49,463 bases of DNA from Chara braunii. Lineage: Eukaryota; Streptophyta; Charophyceae; Charales; Characeae. How positions within the stretch are numbered: the first letter of the stretch is position 1; each line of letters opens with the position of its first letter. Below the pieces are notes generated by a model, which saw nothing but the letters and a program-made list of their open reading frames with translations, did no database searches and was not told the DNA's origin. The stretch is from NCBI GenBank assembly GCA_003427395.1, contig BFEA01000546.1, forward strand, positions 25,736 to 75,198, in the 5' to 3' direction. The translations under genes were made by a program, and so were the position numbers. Positions 31,996-40,487 of the stretch are shown here, piece after piece.

Positions 31996-33369
31996 ATGAA
32001 GCTCTCTGGCGCGCTGACTATCCTCCTTTTGGCGCTCCTTTTGGCGCTCTGCGCCACGTCAGCAGTCGCAGCGGCAGCTGGCGGAGGACATGCTTCCTCT
32101 CAGTACCTCAGGCATACGAGTGATCTTCGAGAGCTGATTAAGGCGGAAGGCGGGTCGGTGAGTAGCTGGGGAGGGTCTCTGGAGGAGATCCCCAATGCCT
32201 CCCTGGGAGCAGGAATTGTAACGTTGGAGGGCGGCTTCATGATGCTGCCCGAGTACTCAGACTGCCATTACCTTCTCTACGTGCTTGAAGGTTCCGCCCA
32301 CGTGGGACTGATGTCTCCCGTCGGGTTCCCAACCAATGCCAGGAGGATCGAGCAGGGGGATGTGTTCGCGATTCCCCGAGGCTGGGTGAGCTGGGCCGTG
32401 AACTGCGGAAATTCTCGGCTGCGGGCGTTCGTTGCATGGGACACGTCGGAGGGTCGTCAACCAGGGGAGTGCACGCACTTTCATCTGGCGGGCGCGTCGT
32501 CGACCTCCACTGCAGCAGCGGAGCACCAGAAGGACACGGGTTCGATTCTTCTCGGATTCAGCAAGGATCTGCTGGCCAAAGCGTGGAACGTGGACGTCAG
32601 CCACGTGGAGCGGCTGCTGCGGTCCCAGCACGGGAGCGCCATTGTCAAACTTCCTTCTCGCTCAGCGACCAGCCCCGCCACGTGTCACAACGTGGTCAAT
32701 CAGGCGGCCCAGACACGGACGACAACATCGACAATCAGTCAGCTGGCGATGGCGGTGGGCATGGGATTGAGCGATGACGTCAATGGAGAGCAAGGGGCAT
32801 CCTTGACGTCCGGTCTCTTGACGCATTCAGGTGGCGAGTTCGTGTACGAGCTGGACAGATCGTCTGCTGACGTGGCAAACAAGGGCGGGAAGCTGTGGTT
32901 GCTGAATGCGCACCGAATGCCAGCGCTGCGTCAGCTGGGAATGGGCGCGTACAGACTGTTCTTGCAGCCAGGCGCAGTGGTGGGCCCGGTGTGGTCAGTG
33001 AACGCGCACCACATCGTTTACATTATCAGAGGGAAGGGGCGCGTCCAGATCGCGGGCCCGGACGGGCGCAACGAGCTGGACGCGGAGGTGCGCGCAGGAC
33101 AGGTGGTGGCGATCCCGCGCTTCTTCGCGGCGTTGAAGGTGGCGTCGGAGGAGGAGCCGTTGGAAATCATCTCGGTGACTTCGTCCTCCATGCCCTTGTC
33201 GTCCTTCCTCTCCGGATCGACTTCCCTGCTGAAGAACATGCCGTTGGAAGTGGTATCCCACGCGTTCAACATCGACAAGGAGCTGGAGGAGAAATTTAGG
33301 GAGAAGAGGAGGGAGGTGACCGGCATCCTGCCGCAGTCGCAATCGTCGGAGAGTCCGAAGGATGTGTAG
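31996..33369 (+). CDS. 11S-globulin-like bicupin storage protein, copy 2
   Basis: A complete, unambiguous frame of 457 residues. Start ATG at 31996 (GGCACCATGAAG). Signal peptide residues 1 to about 26-30 (MKLSGALTILLLALLLALCA), lengthened by a 12-nt duplication relative to copy 1. N-terminal cupin about 50-215 with LPEYSDCHYLLYVLEG and EQGDVFAIPRGW, and an N-glycosylation sequon at Asn67. Linker about 216-280 contains Asn263-Gly264. C-terminal cupin about 281-440 has PVWSVNAHHIVYIIRG, AGQVVAIPRFFAALKVAS and the 11S tail SFLSGSTSLLKNMPLE followed by HAFNID. Four Cys remain after signal removal (first at residue 90), but the usual 11S NGxEE-Cys junction is absent. Family role: secreted or vacuolar storage; metal-site residues are partly lost, arguing against a germin-type oxidase. 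No introns. A plain globulin-like or vicilin-like name would also be defensible. Confidence 0.9.
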   Translation: MKLSGALTILLLALLLALCATSAVAAAAGGGHASSQYLRHTSDLRELIKAEGGSVSSWGGSLEEIPNASLGAGIVTLEGGFMMLPEYSDCHYLLYVLEGSAHVGLMSPVGFPTNARRIEQGDVFAIPRGWVSWAVNCGNSRLRAFVAWDTSEGRQPGECTHFHLAGASSTSTAAAEHQKDTGSILLGFSKDLLAKAWNVDVSHVERLLRSQHGSAIVKLPSRSATSPATCHNVVNQAAQTRTTTSTISQLAMAVGMGLSDDVNGEQGASLTSGLLTHSGGEFVYELDRSSADVANKGGKLWLLNAHRMPALRQLGMGAYRLFLQPGAVVGPVWSVNAHHIVYIIRGKGRVQIAGPDGRNELDAEVRAGQVVAIPRFFAALKVASEEEPLEIISVTSSSMPLSSFLSGSTSLLKNMPLEVVSHAFNIDKELEEKFREKRREVTGILPQSQSSESPKDV

Positions 33370-33839
33370 TATCGCTCAATGGGAGCGTCCTCCATGCTTC
33401 TGTCATGTCGAGGTTCCTTTTTGTATCGTATGCGTGGTGAACGGACACGACCGCCAGTATGCCTCCGTCGCAATTTGATTCTAATGGGGGGTCCGAAGGA
33501 TCTGTTAGTCATGACAAAGTTTTTTTATTTTTCTTTCCTTTTTTTTTCTCGTCATGACGAAATTTTATTTTTCTTTCCTTTTTTTTTTTCTCGCTCCTTT
33601 GGAAGTGAAGACGAGTTTGGGCCGAAGAATGTGTAGTTTTCGAGGGTGTTAACTTAAGTTTTTTTTAATTTTTTTTATTTTTTTTATTGCAGGTTGACTT
33701 GCGGAAGCCTAGGATCATTGGAAGAAAAATAAAATGAAATAGCAATTCCCGCATTAAAGATCATCAGGGAGGTCGAGTTGTAGTCGTGATGCGCATGATG
33801 GCCATGCGCAACTCGGTTCTGTCGTGATCTGAGAGTGAA
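33370..33839. other. 3' flank of cupin 2
   Basis: The first roughly 70 bp match the copy 1 flank (GTCATGTCGAGGTTCC). Then a 50-bp direct duplication (TCATGAC, T-rich, TTTTTCTTTCC) lies at about 33510-33600. AATAAAATG at 33729 may serve as a polyadenylation signal. No gene. Confidence 0.4.
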
Positions 33840-34765
33840 TAGAATGTGTAAAATAGACTTGGTACTGTGATTTGCGTGTGCAGAATAGTTGGTACTGTCA
33901 TTTGCGTGTGGATGGTTATGCTCACCGCGGTTCTGCCGTGATGTGGGTGTCAGAAGAATGTGCTAAATAGACTTGGTACAGTGATTTGCGTGTGCAAAAT
34001 AGGCGGGGCGTCGGTTGGGTTGTAGTCGTGATGATGGTGATGGCCATCCTCACCGCGGTTCTACGACAATCTGAGTGTTTTGTAGAAGAATGTGTAAAAA
34101 TAGACTTGGTACAGTGATTAGCGTGTGCAGAATAGGCATATCTGGGGGACGTGTATGACGCTTTACAGATTTGAGAAATCGAGTGAGAAAGTGAATAGAG
34201 ACGTGTTTGCGGGATTGGGAGTGCTTCATCGTTGCGCCAGGTTTGATTGTCAGAACATTATAAACTAGCTTTGGAATCATGTTTTGCTTGTGTAGAATCG
34301 GCATATCTGGGACGTATATTGCATCTGTATCTGGGACGTATATGACGTGAATTGGTCAGGTTCCAAAAAAAATCAACGCAGGAGAGTGCATGCAGACGTG
34401 GTTGGGAGTAGCAGCGTATGTGGGACGTATTTGACTTGAATTGCGGTCAGATTCCGAAAGAAATCTACGCAGGAGAGGGAATGTGGACGTGGTTGGGAGT
34501 AGCAGCGCTCGCAGGTGTGCTCTCAGAGAATCAATCTTACGTCTGCATGGAGGAGAGATTGGACACGTGGGGCGGAATTGACACGTGGCGAATCAACGCA
34601 GGAGAGTGAATGCAGACGTGGTTGGGAGTAACAGCGTATCTGAGACGTATTTGACTTGAATTGCGGTGAGATTCCAAAGAAATCTACGCAGGGGAGTGAA
34701 TGTGGACGTGGTAGCGAGTAGCAGCGCTCGCAGGCGTTCTCTCAGAGAATCAATCTCACGTCTGC
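33840..34765 (+). repeat. Degenerate arrays 3' of cupin 2
   Basis: ACTTGGTACAGTGATTTGCG recurs at about 33858, 33971 and 34105. GACGTATTTGACTTGAATTG with GCGGTCAGATTCC recurs at 34424 and 34642. A unit of about 220 bp containing CAGAGAATCAATCTNACGTC and TTGGACACGTGGGGCGGAAT is repeated at about 34395-34610 and 34615-34815. It corresponds to 4690-5450 of copy 1. Confidence 0.7.
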
Positions 34766-34935
34766 ATGGAAGAGAGATTGGACACGTGGGGCGGAATTGA
34801 CACGTGCCGAAGAGTCCGGGGGGTTGGGAATCGACATGTATGCAATCAGGTGGTGGCATTGAGGGGGGGGGACACGTGCCGAAGAGGTTGGGGGCGGGGA
34901 AAGGAACATGTGAGCAATTGACTTGGCACGTGCAC
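34560..34935. promoter_or_regulatory. CACGTG cluster 3' of cupin 2
   Basis: CACGTG occurs at about 34564, 34581, 34784, 34801, 34873 and 34927, mostly in GGACACGTGGGGCGGAATTG context, partly because the segment is tandemly repeated. Equivalent to the 5350-5440 cluster. Regulatory role not shown. Confidence 0.4.
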
Positions 34936-35215
34936 AGGGAAGGAAGGGGACTCGAGTGTTAGTCCCAACACTTGAGGAGGTTGTGGAGCCTACTCGCGGT
35001 CCAACGTGAACAGAGAATTACCTGTGATAAACTATCTTTCCTGATGTTGTTTTATTGACGTCGATTCCTCCCAAGGAATCGACCACTTTGCTTGGTTAGC
35101 GGCTTGCTCCGTCGTTTGTTGAGTGGAAGTACCTGAAGGTTGAGTGGAAGTACCTGAAGGTCTGTAGTAATGAAGAGTGAGCTCGTTCGGTCTGCTTGGG
35201 CAGCCTGTGCTTTGT

Positions 35216-36436
35216 GTAATCATTCAATCTCTCAGGGTCGAGTGAGGAAGCGGACGAGTCTTCCTTTCGAAACGGCTCGAACGGTGTTATGTGTGATTGG
35301 TTATTGAGCGTGTTCCAACAGTGATATGGTTGGACGGTGATTAGTATGCAGTGTGATTGGATTTGAAATCGTCGTCGTTCATTGAGTGATACGTTTGGTG
35401 ATTTGTATACAGTGTGATTGGATTTGAAATTCTCGTCATTAGTTGAGAGACACGTTGGGATGGAGGATTGTTTTGTGTATAGAGTGTGAGTGGATTTGAA
35501 ATTGCCCTCGTTTACTGAGGGGGACACGTTGGGACGAGATGGATTGTAACAGTTTGAGTGGATTGAACTGTCGTCGTTCAGTGCGGGACACGTTGACGTG
35601 CTGTGTTGGTGGTCGATCATTCAGTTTGTCTGAACAGTGATCTGCTTGGAGGGTGTTTGTTGGCTCGCCGTCGTCCCAACGTGTCCTCCTCAATAAACGT
35701 GCCGTTGGAACTGTCGTCGGTCAATGAGGAATCTGTTTGCCGTGTTGAGGGACACGGTTTTTTTATATTTTTTTGACGAATATTGTAATATAAGTAAAAG
35801 AATAGTTGGGGCCGGGGTCCCCACAATTCAACCCGGTGTAGAAACCTCTGCCAGCATTAGCCAGTTCCGCTTCTTACGGCACCAATGGGAAACGGGGGTT
35901 TTCAAATTGTTGAGAGATTGAATGTCTGAAGCTATGCCGGTCTACGCTAGTATGAGAGGGGAGGGAATAACACAAGGCGGTTGTAGTCTGAATTCTCAAG
36001 AAGAAAATTAGAATTTAGGCTGGGCATAGGTAGGGGACACGTTTTGAAGAGGCTTTTAAAGTGCTCTGTATGATCGGAATTGAGGGCGTCGCTCCACTAT
36101 TGTCAAGATGTGCGGAACGAGAGTAAATCTTACCTCTATAAAATGAAAAAATAATGTACCGGGATCATTTTTTGCGGTTTGTGTATATCGAGAGGAAGGG
36201 AGCGACGTCCGGAGTCTGTTTGACAGTGATATGCGTGGAGGGAGGGTGGTTTTTGTACAGGTTCGTGTTTCATGATGTGTGGATATTAGGGCCTCGCTCA
36301 GCTACTGGACACTGTACGTGCAGTTGGACATTTTAGGGACCAGGTGCATTCGGACTATTCCAATCATGTGATTACATCCGGTTTAGACAACGTCCACGTA
36401 TGTGTGGTGCTTTTTTGTTTGTATTTTTTTTTAATG
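35216..36436. other. Gene-poor stretch
   Basis: No gene supported. Imperfect repeats of GTGATTGGATTTGAAATNNTCGTC and GGGACACGTTGGGANG lie at 35350-35600. A TTTTTGTACAGGTTCGTGTT segment at about 36250 recurs at 36711. Confidence 0.4.
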
Positions 36437-36543
36437 TTATTTGGACCACTTCTCGATTTATGCGTGTCATCCTTGAAAGCGCAGGGGCCATGCTAATCTT
36501 CAGTCTCTGTATCGTTCCAATTTTAACGGACGTCCCGAAGGAC
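36437..36543 (-). pseudogene. U6 spliceosomal RNA pseudogene
   Basis: The minus strand matches the near-invariant eukaryotic U6 snRNA from the 5' stem-loop (GTCCTTCGGGAC) through TAAAATTGGAACGATACAGA, GATTAGCATGGCCCCTGC, AAGGATGACACGC and AATCGAGAAGTGGTCC. Two 4-nt insertions disrupt the catalytic region, one after ACAGAGA (CTGA) and one after CCTGCGC (TTTC), and there are a few substitutions. No upstream sequence element or TATA box precedes it, only A-rich DNA, and no T-run terminator follows. A non-functional copy is therefore the best call. Confidence 0.85.
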
Positions 36544-36640
36544 TGTGTGGTGTTTTTTTTTTGTTTTTTTTTTTGTGTTTTGTTTTGTTTTGTTTTGTTT
36601 TGTTTTGTTTGTTTTGTTGTGTGTGTGTGTGTGTGTGTGG
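36544..36640 (+). repeat. T-rich, (TTTTG)n and (GT)n repeats
   Basis: Simple repeats: T-rich 36550-36575, TTTTG pentamers 36576-36612 and GT 36619-36638, immediately adjacent to the 5' end of the U6 copy. Confidence 0.85.
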
Positions 36641-36737
36641 TGTTTTTTAGTGCAGCGAGATCAATAGTTGGTTGGGGTGTGTGTGTGACCAGTGATGTGG
36701 TTGGACCGTGTTTTTGTACAGGTTCGTGTTTCACTTT

Positions 36738-36845
36738 TTCTTCGCCTGAATACAACGTACGGTCATTATAGCTGTATCAAGACCGAGAGATATCCCAAAT
36801 TCAGCTATAATGACCGTAATAACTTGTATTCGCGGGATGACTGTA
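36738..36845. mobile_element. MITE family 1, degenerate copy
   Basis: CCTGAATACAACGTACGGTC followed by ATTATAGCTG at the left, and the complementary CAGCTATAATGACCGTAA with TGTATTCGCGGGATGACTG at the right, ending at TA (36844-36845). The left terminal bases are lost. Confidence 0.6.
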
Positions 36846-36924
36846 GATCTGGCTCAGAGATGGCTGGGGTGCTGCAGGCGGGTAGGTATTGGTTGACTTA
36901 GGGTGGTACCTTTTGGATTTACTA

Positions 36925-37026
36925 CCTTCTTCCCCCGAATACAACGTACAGTCATTACGCTGTATTTGAGGCATCTTTCAGTCTAGATACAGCTATAATG
37001 ACCGTACGTTGTATTCGGGGGATGCT
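36925..37026. mobile_element. MITE family 1 copy
   Basis: Starts CCTTCTTCCCCCGAATACAA after a TA (36923-36924). The right arm GACCGTACGTTGTATTCGGG ends at a TA (37027-37028). The inverted arms extend inward through the GCTGTAT segment. Confidence 0.7.
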
Positions 37027-37028
37027 TA

Positions 37029-37119
37029 CCGAATACAACGCACGGTCATCATAGCGGTATCTAGACTGAAAGATCCCTCGAATACAGCTAGAATGTATGT
37101 TGCATTCGGGGGAAGAATC
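37029..37119. mobile_element. MITE family 1, adjacent truncated copy
   Basis: Directly follows the previous element: CCGAATACAACGCACGGTCA at the left (outer bases missing) and GTTGCATTCGGGGGAAGAAT at the right, followed by CTA. Two elements share a border, suggesting insertion into or beside an existing copy. Confidence 0.6.
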
Positions 37120-37268
37120 TAGCGAAGAGGATTGGATTACGCTCCTGAATCTGGTCGTGCTTTAAAAACGGATTCAGAAAAGCAGATTAATCTCCATTTT
37201 CTGGACTGTTTTCACAAACGCGTCCACAAAGGCATTCAGTCCAATCCTCTTTGCTTCTGGGACCTTCC

Positions 37269-37370
37269 CCGGGTCTAGGTCCCACTTGCACGAAGTCAAA
37301 GATACTGACTGTAGATAGCAAAGATCAACGGCCGAAATCTCCCTATTTGCGCAAGTGGGACCTTGCCCCC
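37269..37370. mobile_element. MITE family 2 copy
   Basis: The left end CCGGGTCTAGGTCCCACTTG matches the complement of the right end GCAAGTGGGACCTTGCCCCC. The interior carries AAGATCAACGGCCGAAATCT, shared with 38138-38243. Length 102 bp, no coding capacity. Confidence 0.65.
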
Positions 37371-37954
37371 GAGAAGGACCAGAAAGCGTATGGAAACGAA
37401 GTCAAAGGCGGAACCGCTTGTCGTGCGTTATTATCGTAACAGGTGCATGCATTTGGACGTCTTACGTTAGGTGCATGTGCGTTAGGTGCAAGCATTTGGA
37501 CCTTTTACGTTCTCTTGCCTCCACGAACGACGAATGCGAGGTTTTTTTTTTTTTTTTGAAGAGGCGGTCCGACCTGGGTATTCTGCTAGCCTCACAAGTG
37601 GGACCCAAGATTCTACGAGCACCCCAAGCGGTTCCGCCTTTCTTTTCTTTTTTTTTTCTTTTTTCTTTTTTTTGTTCCGCCGTTCTTTTGTAAAGGTGAA
37701 ATGAATACAAAGGTTTCACCGCGGGGAGGTTTTTTACCTGTTACGAAAATTGTACCTGGGGCCTCAGCGTAAAAAAAAAAGAAAAGAAAGTAAAATCGAG
37801 AGAAAAGCGGACTAACGCCAAAAATATTATCGGTCAATCGAGTTGTTGACCTTCAAGGTGGTATTTAAGGCCGTACGTTTCTTTTCTTTTCTTTTCTTTT
37901 CTTGTTTTTTTTTTGGGTTTCTCCTTTTTTTTTTTTTTTTTTTAGTACGTTTCC
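37371..37954. other. Non-coding stretch
   Basis: No gene. It has T-rich tracts at 37543, 37640-37675 and 37890-37945, repeated GTTAGGTGCA words at 37465-37490, and an ACAAGTGGGACCCAAGATTC segment (37595-37615) possibly from another family 2 relic. Confidence 0.35.
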
Positions 37955-38067
37955 CTACAGTGTTCACCCGAATAAAACGCCCGTTGTCTATCGCTGCATC
38001 TGGACTGGACGGTGTGCCAAGTGCGGCTATAATGACCGGGCATTCTATTCAGGTGAAAAGACGGTGG
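37955..38067. mobile_element. MITE family 1, diverged copy
   Basis: CTACAGTGTTCACCCGAATA at the left and CTATAATGACCGGGCATTCT then ATTCAGGTGAAAAGACGG at the right resemble the family 1 ends. A further left-end fragment follows at 38071-38095. Confidence 0.5.
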
Positions 38068-38137
38068 TTCCATCGTCGCCTGAGTAAAACGCACCCTTCA
38101 TCTCGATGGAATGGGACAGGGGCAACAGTGTTAATTT

Positions 38138-38243
38138 CCGGGACCTAGGTCCCACTTGCACGAATTAAGAGATACTGACCGTACATGTAAAAAAGATCAA
38201 CGGCCGAAATCTCCTAATTTGCGGAAGTGGGACCTTGCCCCGG
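38138..38243. mobile_element. MITE family 2 copy
   Basis: Ends CCGGGACCTAGGTCCCACTT and complement of GAAGTGGGACCTTGCCCCGG. The interior matches the 37269 copy (AGATACTGACCGTACAT, AAGATCAACGGCCGAAATCT). Length 106 bp. No clear target duplication. Confidence 0.7.
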
Positions 38244-38294
38244 AAGAAGAGGGGTACGGGATGTGTTTCTTTCCTTTTTTTTTTTTTTTTTTTT

Positions 38295-38605
38295 TTTTGG
38301 ACGTGTTTCTTTGGCATAACAAGTAGTTATAATGCTAGAATAATCTATAGGCTATTCTATTCACAACCGGGCACAGCAATAGCCAATAGCCAGGCCAGTT
38401 TTGATTGCAGCAATAATCTATAGACTTGTTGCTTTTAGATGAGCTGTGCTTTCAACAGTTGAGGAATGTTATCAAAAAAAAAAAAAAAAAAAAAAAAACA
38501 GTTGAGGAATGTTGTGTAAGAAAGATCACTGTGCAGGCAATCTTGTTGCCACGTGGCGTGCAGAAGTCTTACGACACTGGTATGCAAAAAGTGACTCAGG
38601 CCCCG
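38295..38605 (+). repeat. Dispersed repeat, right copy of a pair
   Basis: Counterpart of 8990-9220 (see there). Here it is interrupted at 38471-38497 by a poly(A) insertion. Confidence 0.75.
38455..38513 (+). mobile_element. Poly(A)-only retroposition scar with a 16-bp target duplication
   Basis: ACAGTTGAGGAATGTT occurs at 38455-38470 and again at 38498-38513, enclosing ATC plus about 24 A. The paralogue at 9134-9160 has the sequence once with no A run. Flanking duplication plus a tail is the hallmark of target-primed reverse transcription, here with essentially no body. Confidence 0.7.
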
Positions 38606-38620
38606 AGATGACTTTTGGCG

Positions 38621-38820
38621 CCATTTTCGCACCCGGTAAAACACTTTCCCGCCATTTTTTGCACCCTGTAAAACACTTTCCCGCCATTTTTTCACCCTGT
38701 AAAACACTTTCCCGCCATTTTTTGCACACTGTAAAACACTTTCCCGCCATTTTTGCACCCTGTAGAACACTTTCCCGCCATTTTTGCACCCCGTAAAACA
38801 CTTTCCCGCCATTTCTGCAC
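38621..38820 (+). repeat. 31-bp minisatellite, 6.4 units
   Basis: Units start at 38621, 38652, 38684, 38714, 38747, 38778 and 38809. The consensus contains CCATTTTTGCACCCTGTAAA and ACACTTTCCCG. The long minus-strand open frame here is a translation of the repeat (KWRESVLQ units). Confidence 0.9.
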
Positions 38821-39163
38821 AGCGGGGAGTTACGTCGAGACGTGGTCTGCATGTGTTCCCGCGTAAAGTGAACGACGTACTAACGTAAGATGTCATGCAT
38901 TTAGCTCTGCAGGTTAAGTTGCTTTTCCACGTGGCCAAACTGTACATCAACAATGGGAGCCACGTGTCTTTCTTTTTCGTTTTTTTTTTCTTTTTTTTCC
39001 CTTTTAAGCTCAGGTTGTTGTAGAGGTGGGATACTAGACCAATGATAGTTACCCACAGCACTCGGTCACTTGGTTGTCCCGCTGAATCCCTCTGAAGACC
39101 CCACCCACCCTTCCTCTTATCATTTTTGCCCTGGCGCACCCCCACCCCCCCTGTCCTACCCTA

Positions 39164-39268
39164 CAGTCTTCCCCTGAATACAACGTACGGTCATTATAGC
39201 TGAATTTGGCGTATCTTTCGGTCTAAATTCAGCTGTAATGACCGTACGTTGTATTCGAGGGAAGACTG
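39164..39268. mobile_element. 105-bp MITE, family 1, best-preserved copy
   Basis: Inverted repeats of about 45 bp start CAGTCTTCCCCTGAATACAA and extend through CGTACGGTCATTATAGCTGA. Flanked by TA at 39162-39163 and 39269-39270. Same length as the copy at 1939-2043. The long arms suggest recent activity or hairpin folding. Confidence 0.85.
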
Positions 39269-39319
39269 TAGTGTTAACCACCCACCCGGCACCATCACCC
39301 ATTGCCATATTGGCACAAC

Positions 39320-39562
39320 GGGACCCACGTGTCTTAAGTGAGTATGTGGCCTCACAGCTCGGCTAGAGTGGGAGCCACGTGTCTTAACTCAAGGCGGTAT
39401 CATTGCGCAGCCATGATGGGAGCCACGTTTGTCTTAAGAGAATGCGGCCTCACAGCGCAGGGCCGATGGGATCCACGTTTCTTAAGTGGACGTGTCGTCA
39501 GTGCTCAGCAGCAACAGCGGGAGCGAGCCACATGTTGTCAGTGAACCTTGCCTCACTGTGAC
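39320..39562 (+). repeat. 50-bp tandem repeat carrying CACGTG
   Basis: Units start at about 39320, 39370, 39418, 39468 and 39519. The consensus begins GGGAGCCACGTGTCTTAAGT and contains GCGGCCTCACAGCGC. Isolated GGGAGCCAC(A/G)TGTC words also occur at 38957, 39659 and 39698. The first two units retain CACGTG; later ones have CACGTT or CACATG. Confidence 0.7.
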
Positions 39563-40222
39563 TGGAGGAAGTCTTACATTTTTTTATTTTTTTTTTATTT
39601 TGCTCCGCAGGTTAATTCATCTTTCCTCGTGGTCTCGCTGCACTCTGCACAGCGACAATGGGAGCCACATGTCCTTTTTATCTGCATCCAATCACTGGAG
39701 CCACGTGTCTTGAGTGAAGGGAGGGTGGGGATTTGTTTACGGGATCCAATCTGTAGAATAGGACCTGGTATGCAAAAATTCCATACACGTGTCACTTGGA
39801 TGAAAGGTCGCTCAGGAGTCCAAGCACCGAGAGACTGCGAGAGCGAAAAACCTTGACATCAACATCAAATATGGTCAGAGAGATTCCAAATCAACAACAA
39901 CAGTCGCACTGTGTAGCGGACCTTGGGTTGGCCTGTGAGACCAGCCCCTTGGCCTGTTCTCACAGGCCTGTGTTGTATTCGGGGTAGGCCAGTCCAGGCC
40001 GGTATCTCTGTCGGTACCAGCCAGTCCAGTCCAGTCCCGTCAGTCCGCTGGGGTATACCCCAGCCATTGTCTGTTTTCANGCTCATTCTTCACTTGCACA
40101 TTTTGGAGTACGTGCGTTGGAGTCTTGCGTGGGGAGCTGCGCTGTGCACCTTGCTCCCTCCNTCTCCCTCCATCTCCACCTCTGTCACTAGAGGAGCACC
40201 ACACCTGGTGGGTCCGCCACAT
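39563..40222. other. Unassigned stretch, possible LTR upstream of the primer site
   Basis: No gene. If the primer site at 40223 belongs to an intact leader, the preceding DNA, ending GGTGGGTCCGCCACAT, would be the end of a 5' LTR, but no start could be fixed. Contains a CCTGTGAGA and TCTCACAGG inverted pair (39935-39970), an 18-bp perfect palindrome at 40047-40064 and single Ns at 40080 and 40162. Confidence 0.35.
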
Positions 40223-40234
40223 TGGTATCGGAGC
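40223..40234 (+). other. Primer-binding site, initiator-Met tRNA type
   Basis: TGGTATCGGAGC, preceded by GCCACAT and identical to the Gypsy-1 primer site. Probably the 5' end of the internal region of Gypsy-2, although gag starts 2.1 kb away. An alternative LTR-like start at 40596 (TGTAACACGG) leaves room for a different element. Confidence 0.55.
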
Positions 40235-40487
40235 GGGAACGGTCCCCGCCCCCACCCACCACACCCCACAGCAGGGAAATACGGCAAAACCCGACAGTCG
40301 GGTTTTTGGCTGTTTTCCGGCCGTTTTCGGGCGAAAAAGCGGGAAAAACAACAAAGAAAGGTGCTGCAGCAGGAGAGCTCCATGTGGCGAAAAAGGAAGC
40401 CGCAAGGCCAAGGCACGCGTGCGTGCGTGCGCCACGCGGCCCCGCTGCCCCGCCCTGCCCCGCTCTCGAATTTCATAGTATCAAGAT

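Larger units (their letters stand above)
31340..35215 (+). repeat. Segmental duplication, right copy (cupin 2 block)
   Basis: Collinear with 2405-5720: promoter repeats, cupin coding region, 3' flank, GAATTGCGGTCAGATTCC array, CACGTG cluster and the AGCGGCTTGCTCCGTCG to CTCGTTCGGTCTGC segment, in that order and orientation, about 28.9 kb away. The non-coding part is longer here because the arrays expanded. Confidence 0.85.

Noticed and set aside
38621-38820. CRISPR-like array (31-bp periodicity)
   Set aside because: Units are contiguous with no unique spacers, and the DNA is eukaryotic.
38435-39145. 236-codon minus-strand frame
   Set aside because: It translates the 31-bp minisatellite and flanking T-runs; its repetitiveness explains the open frame.
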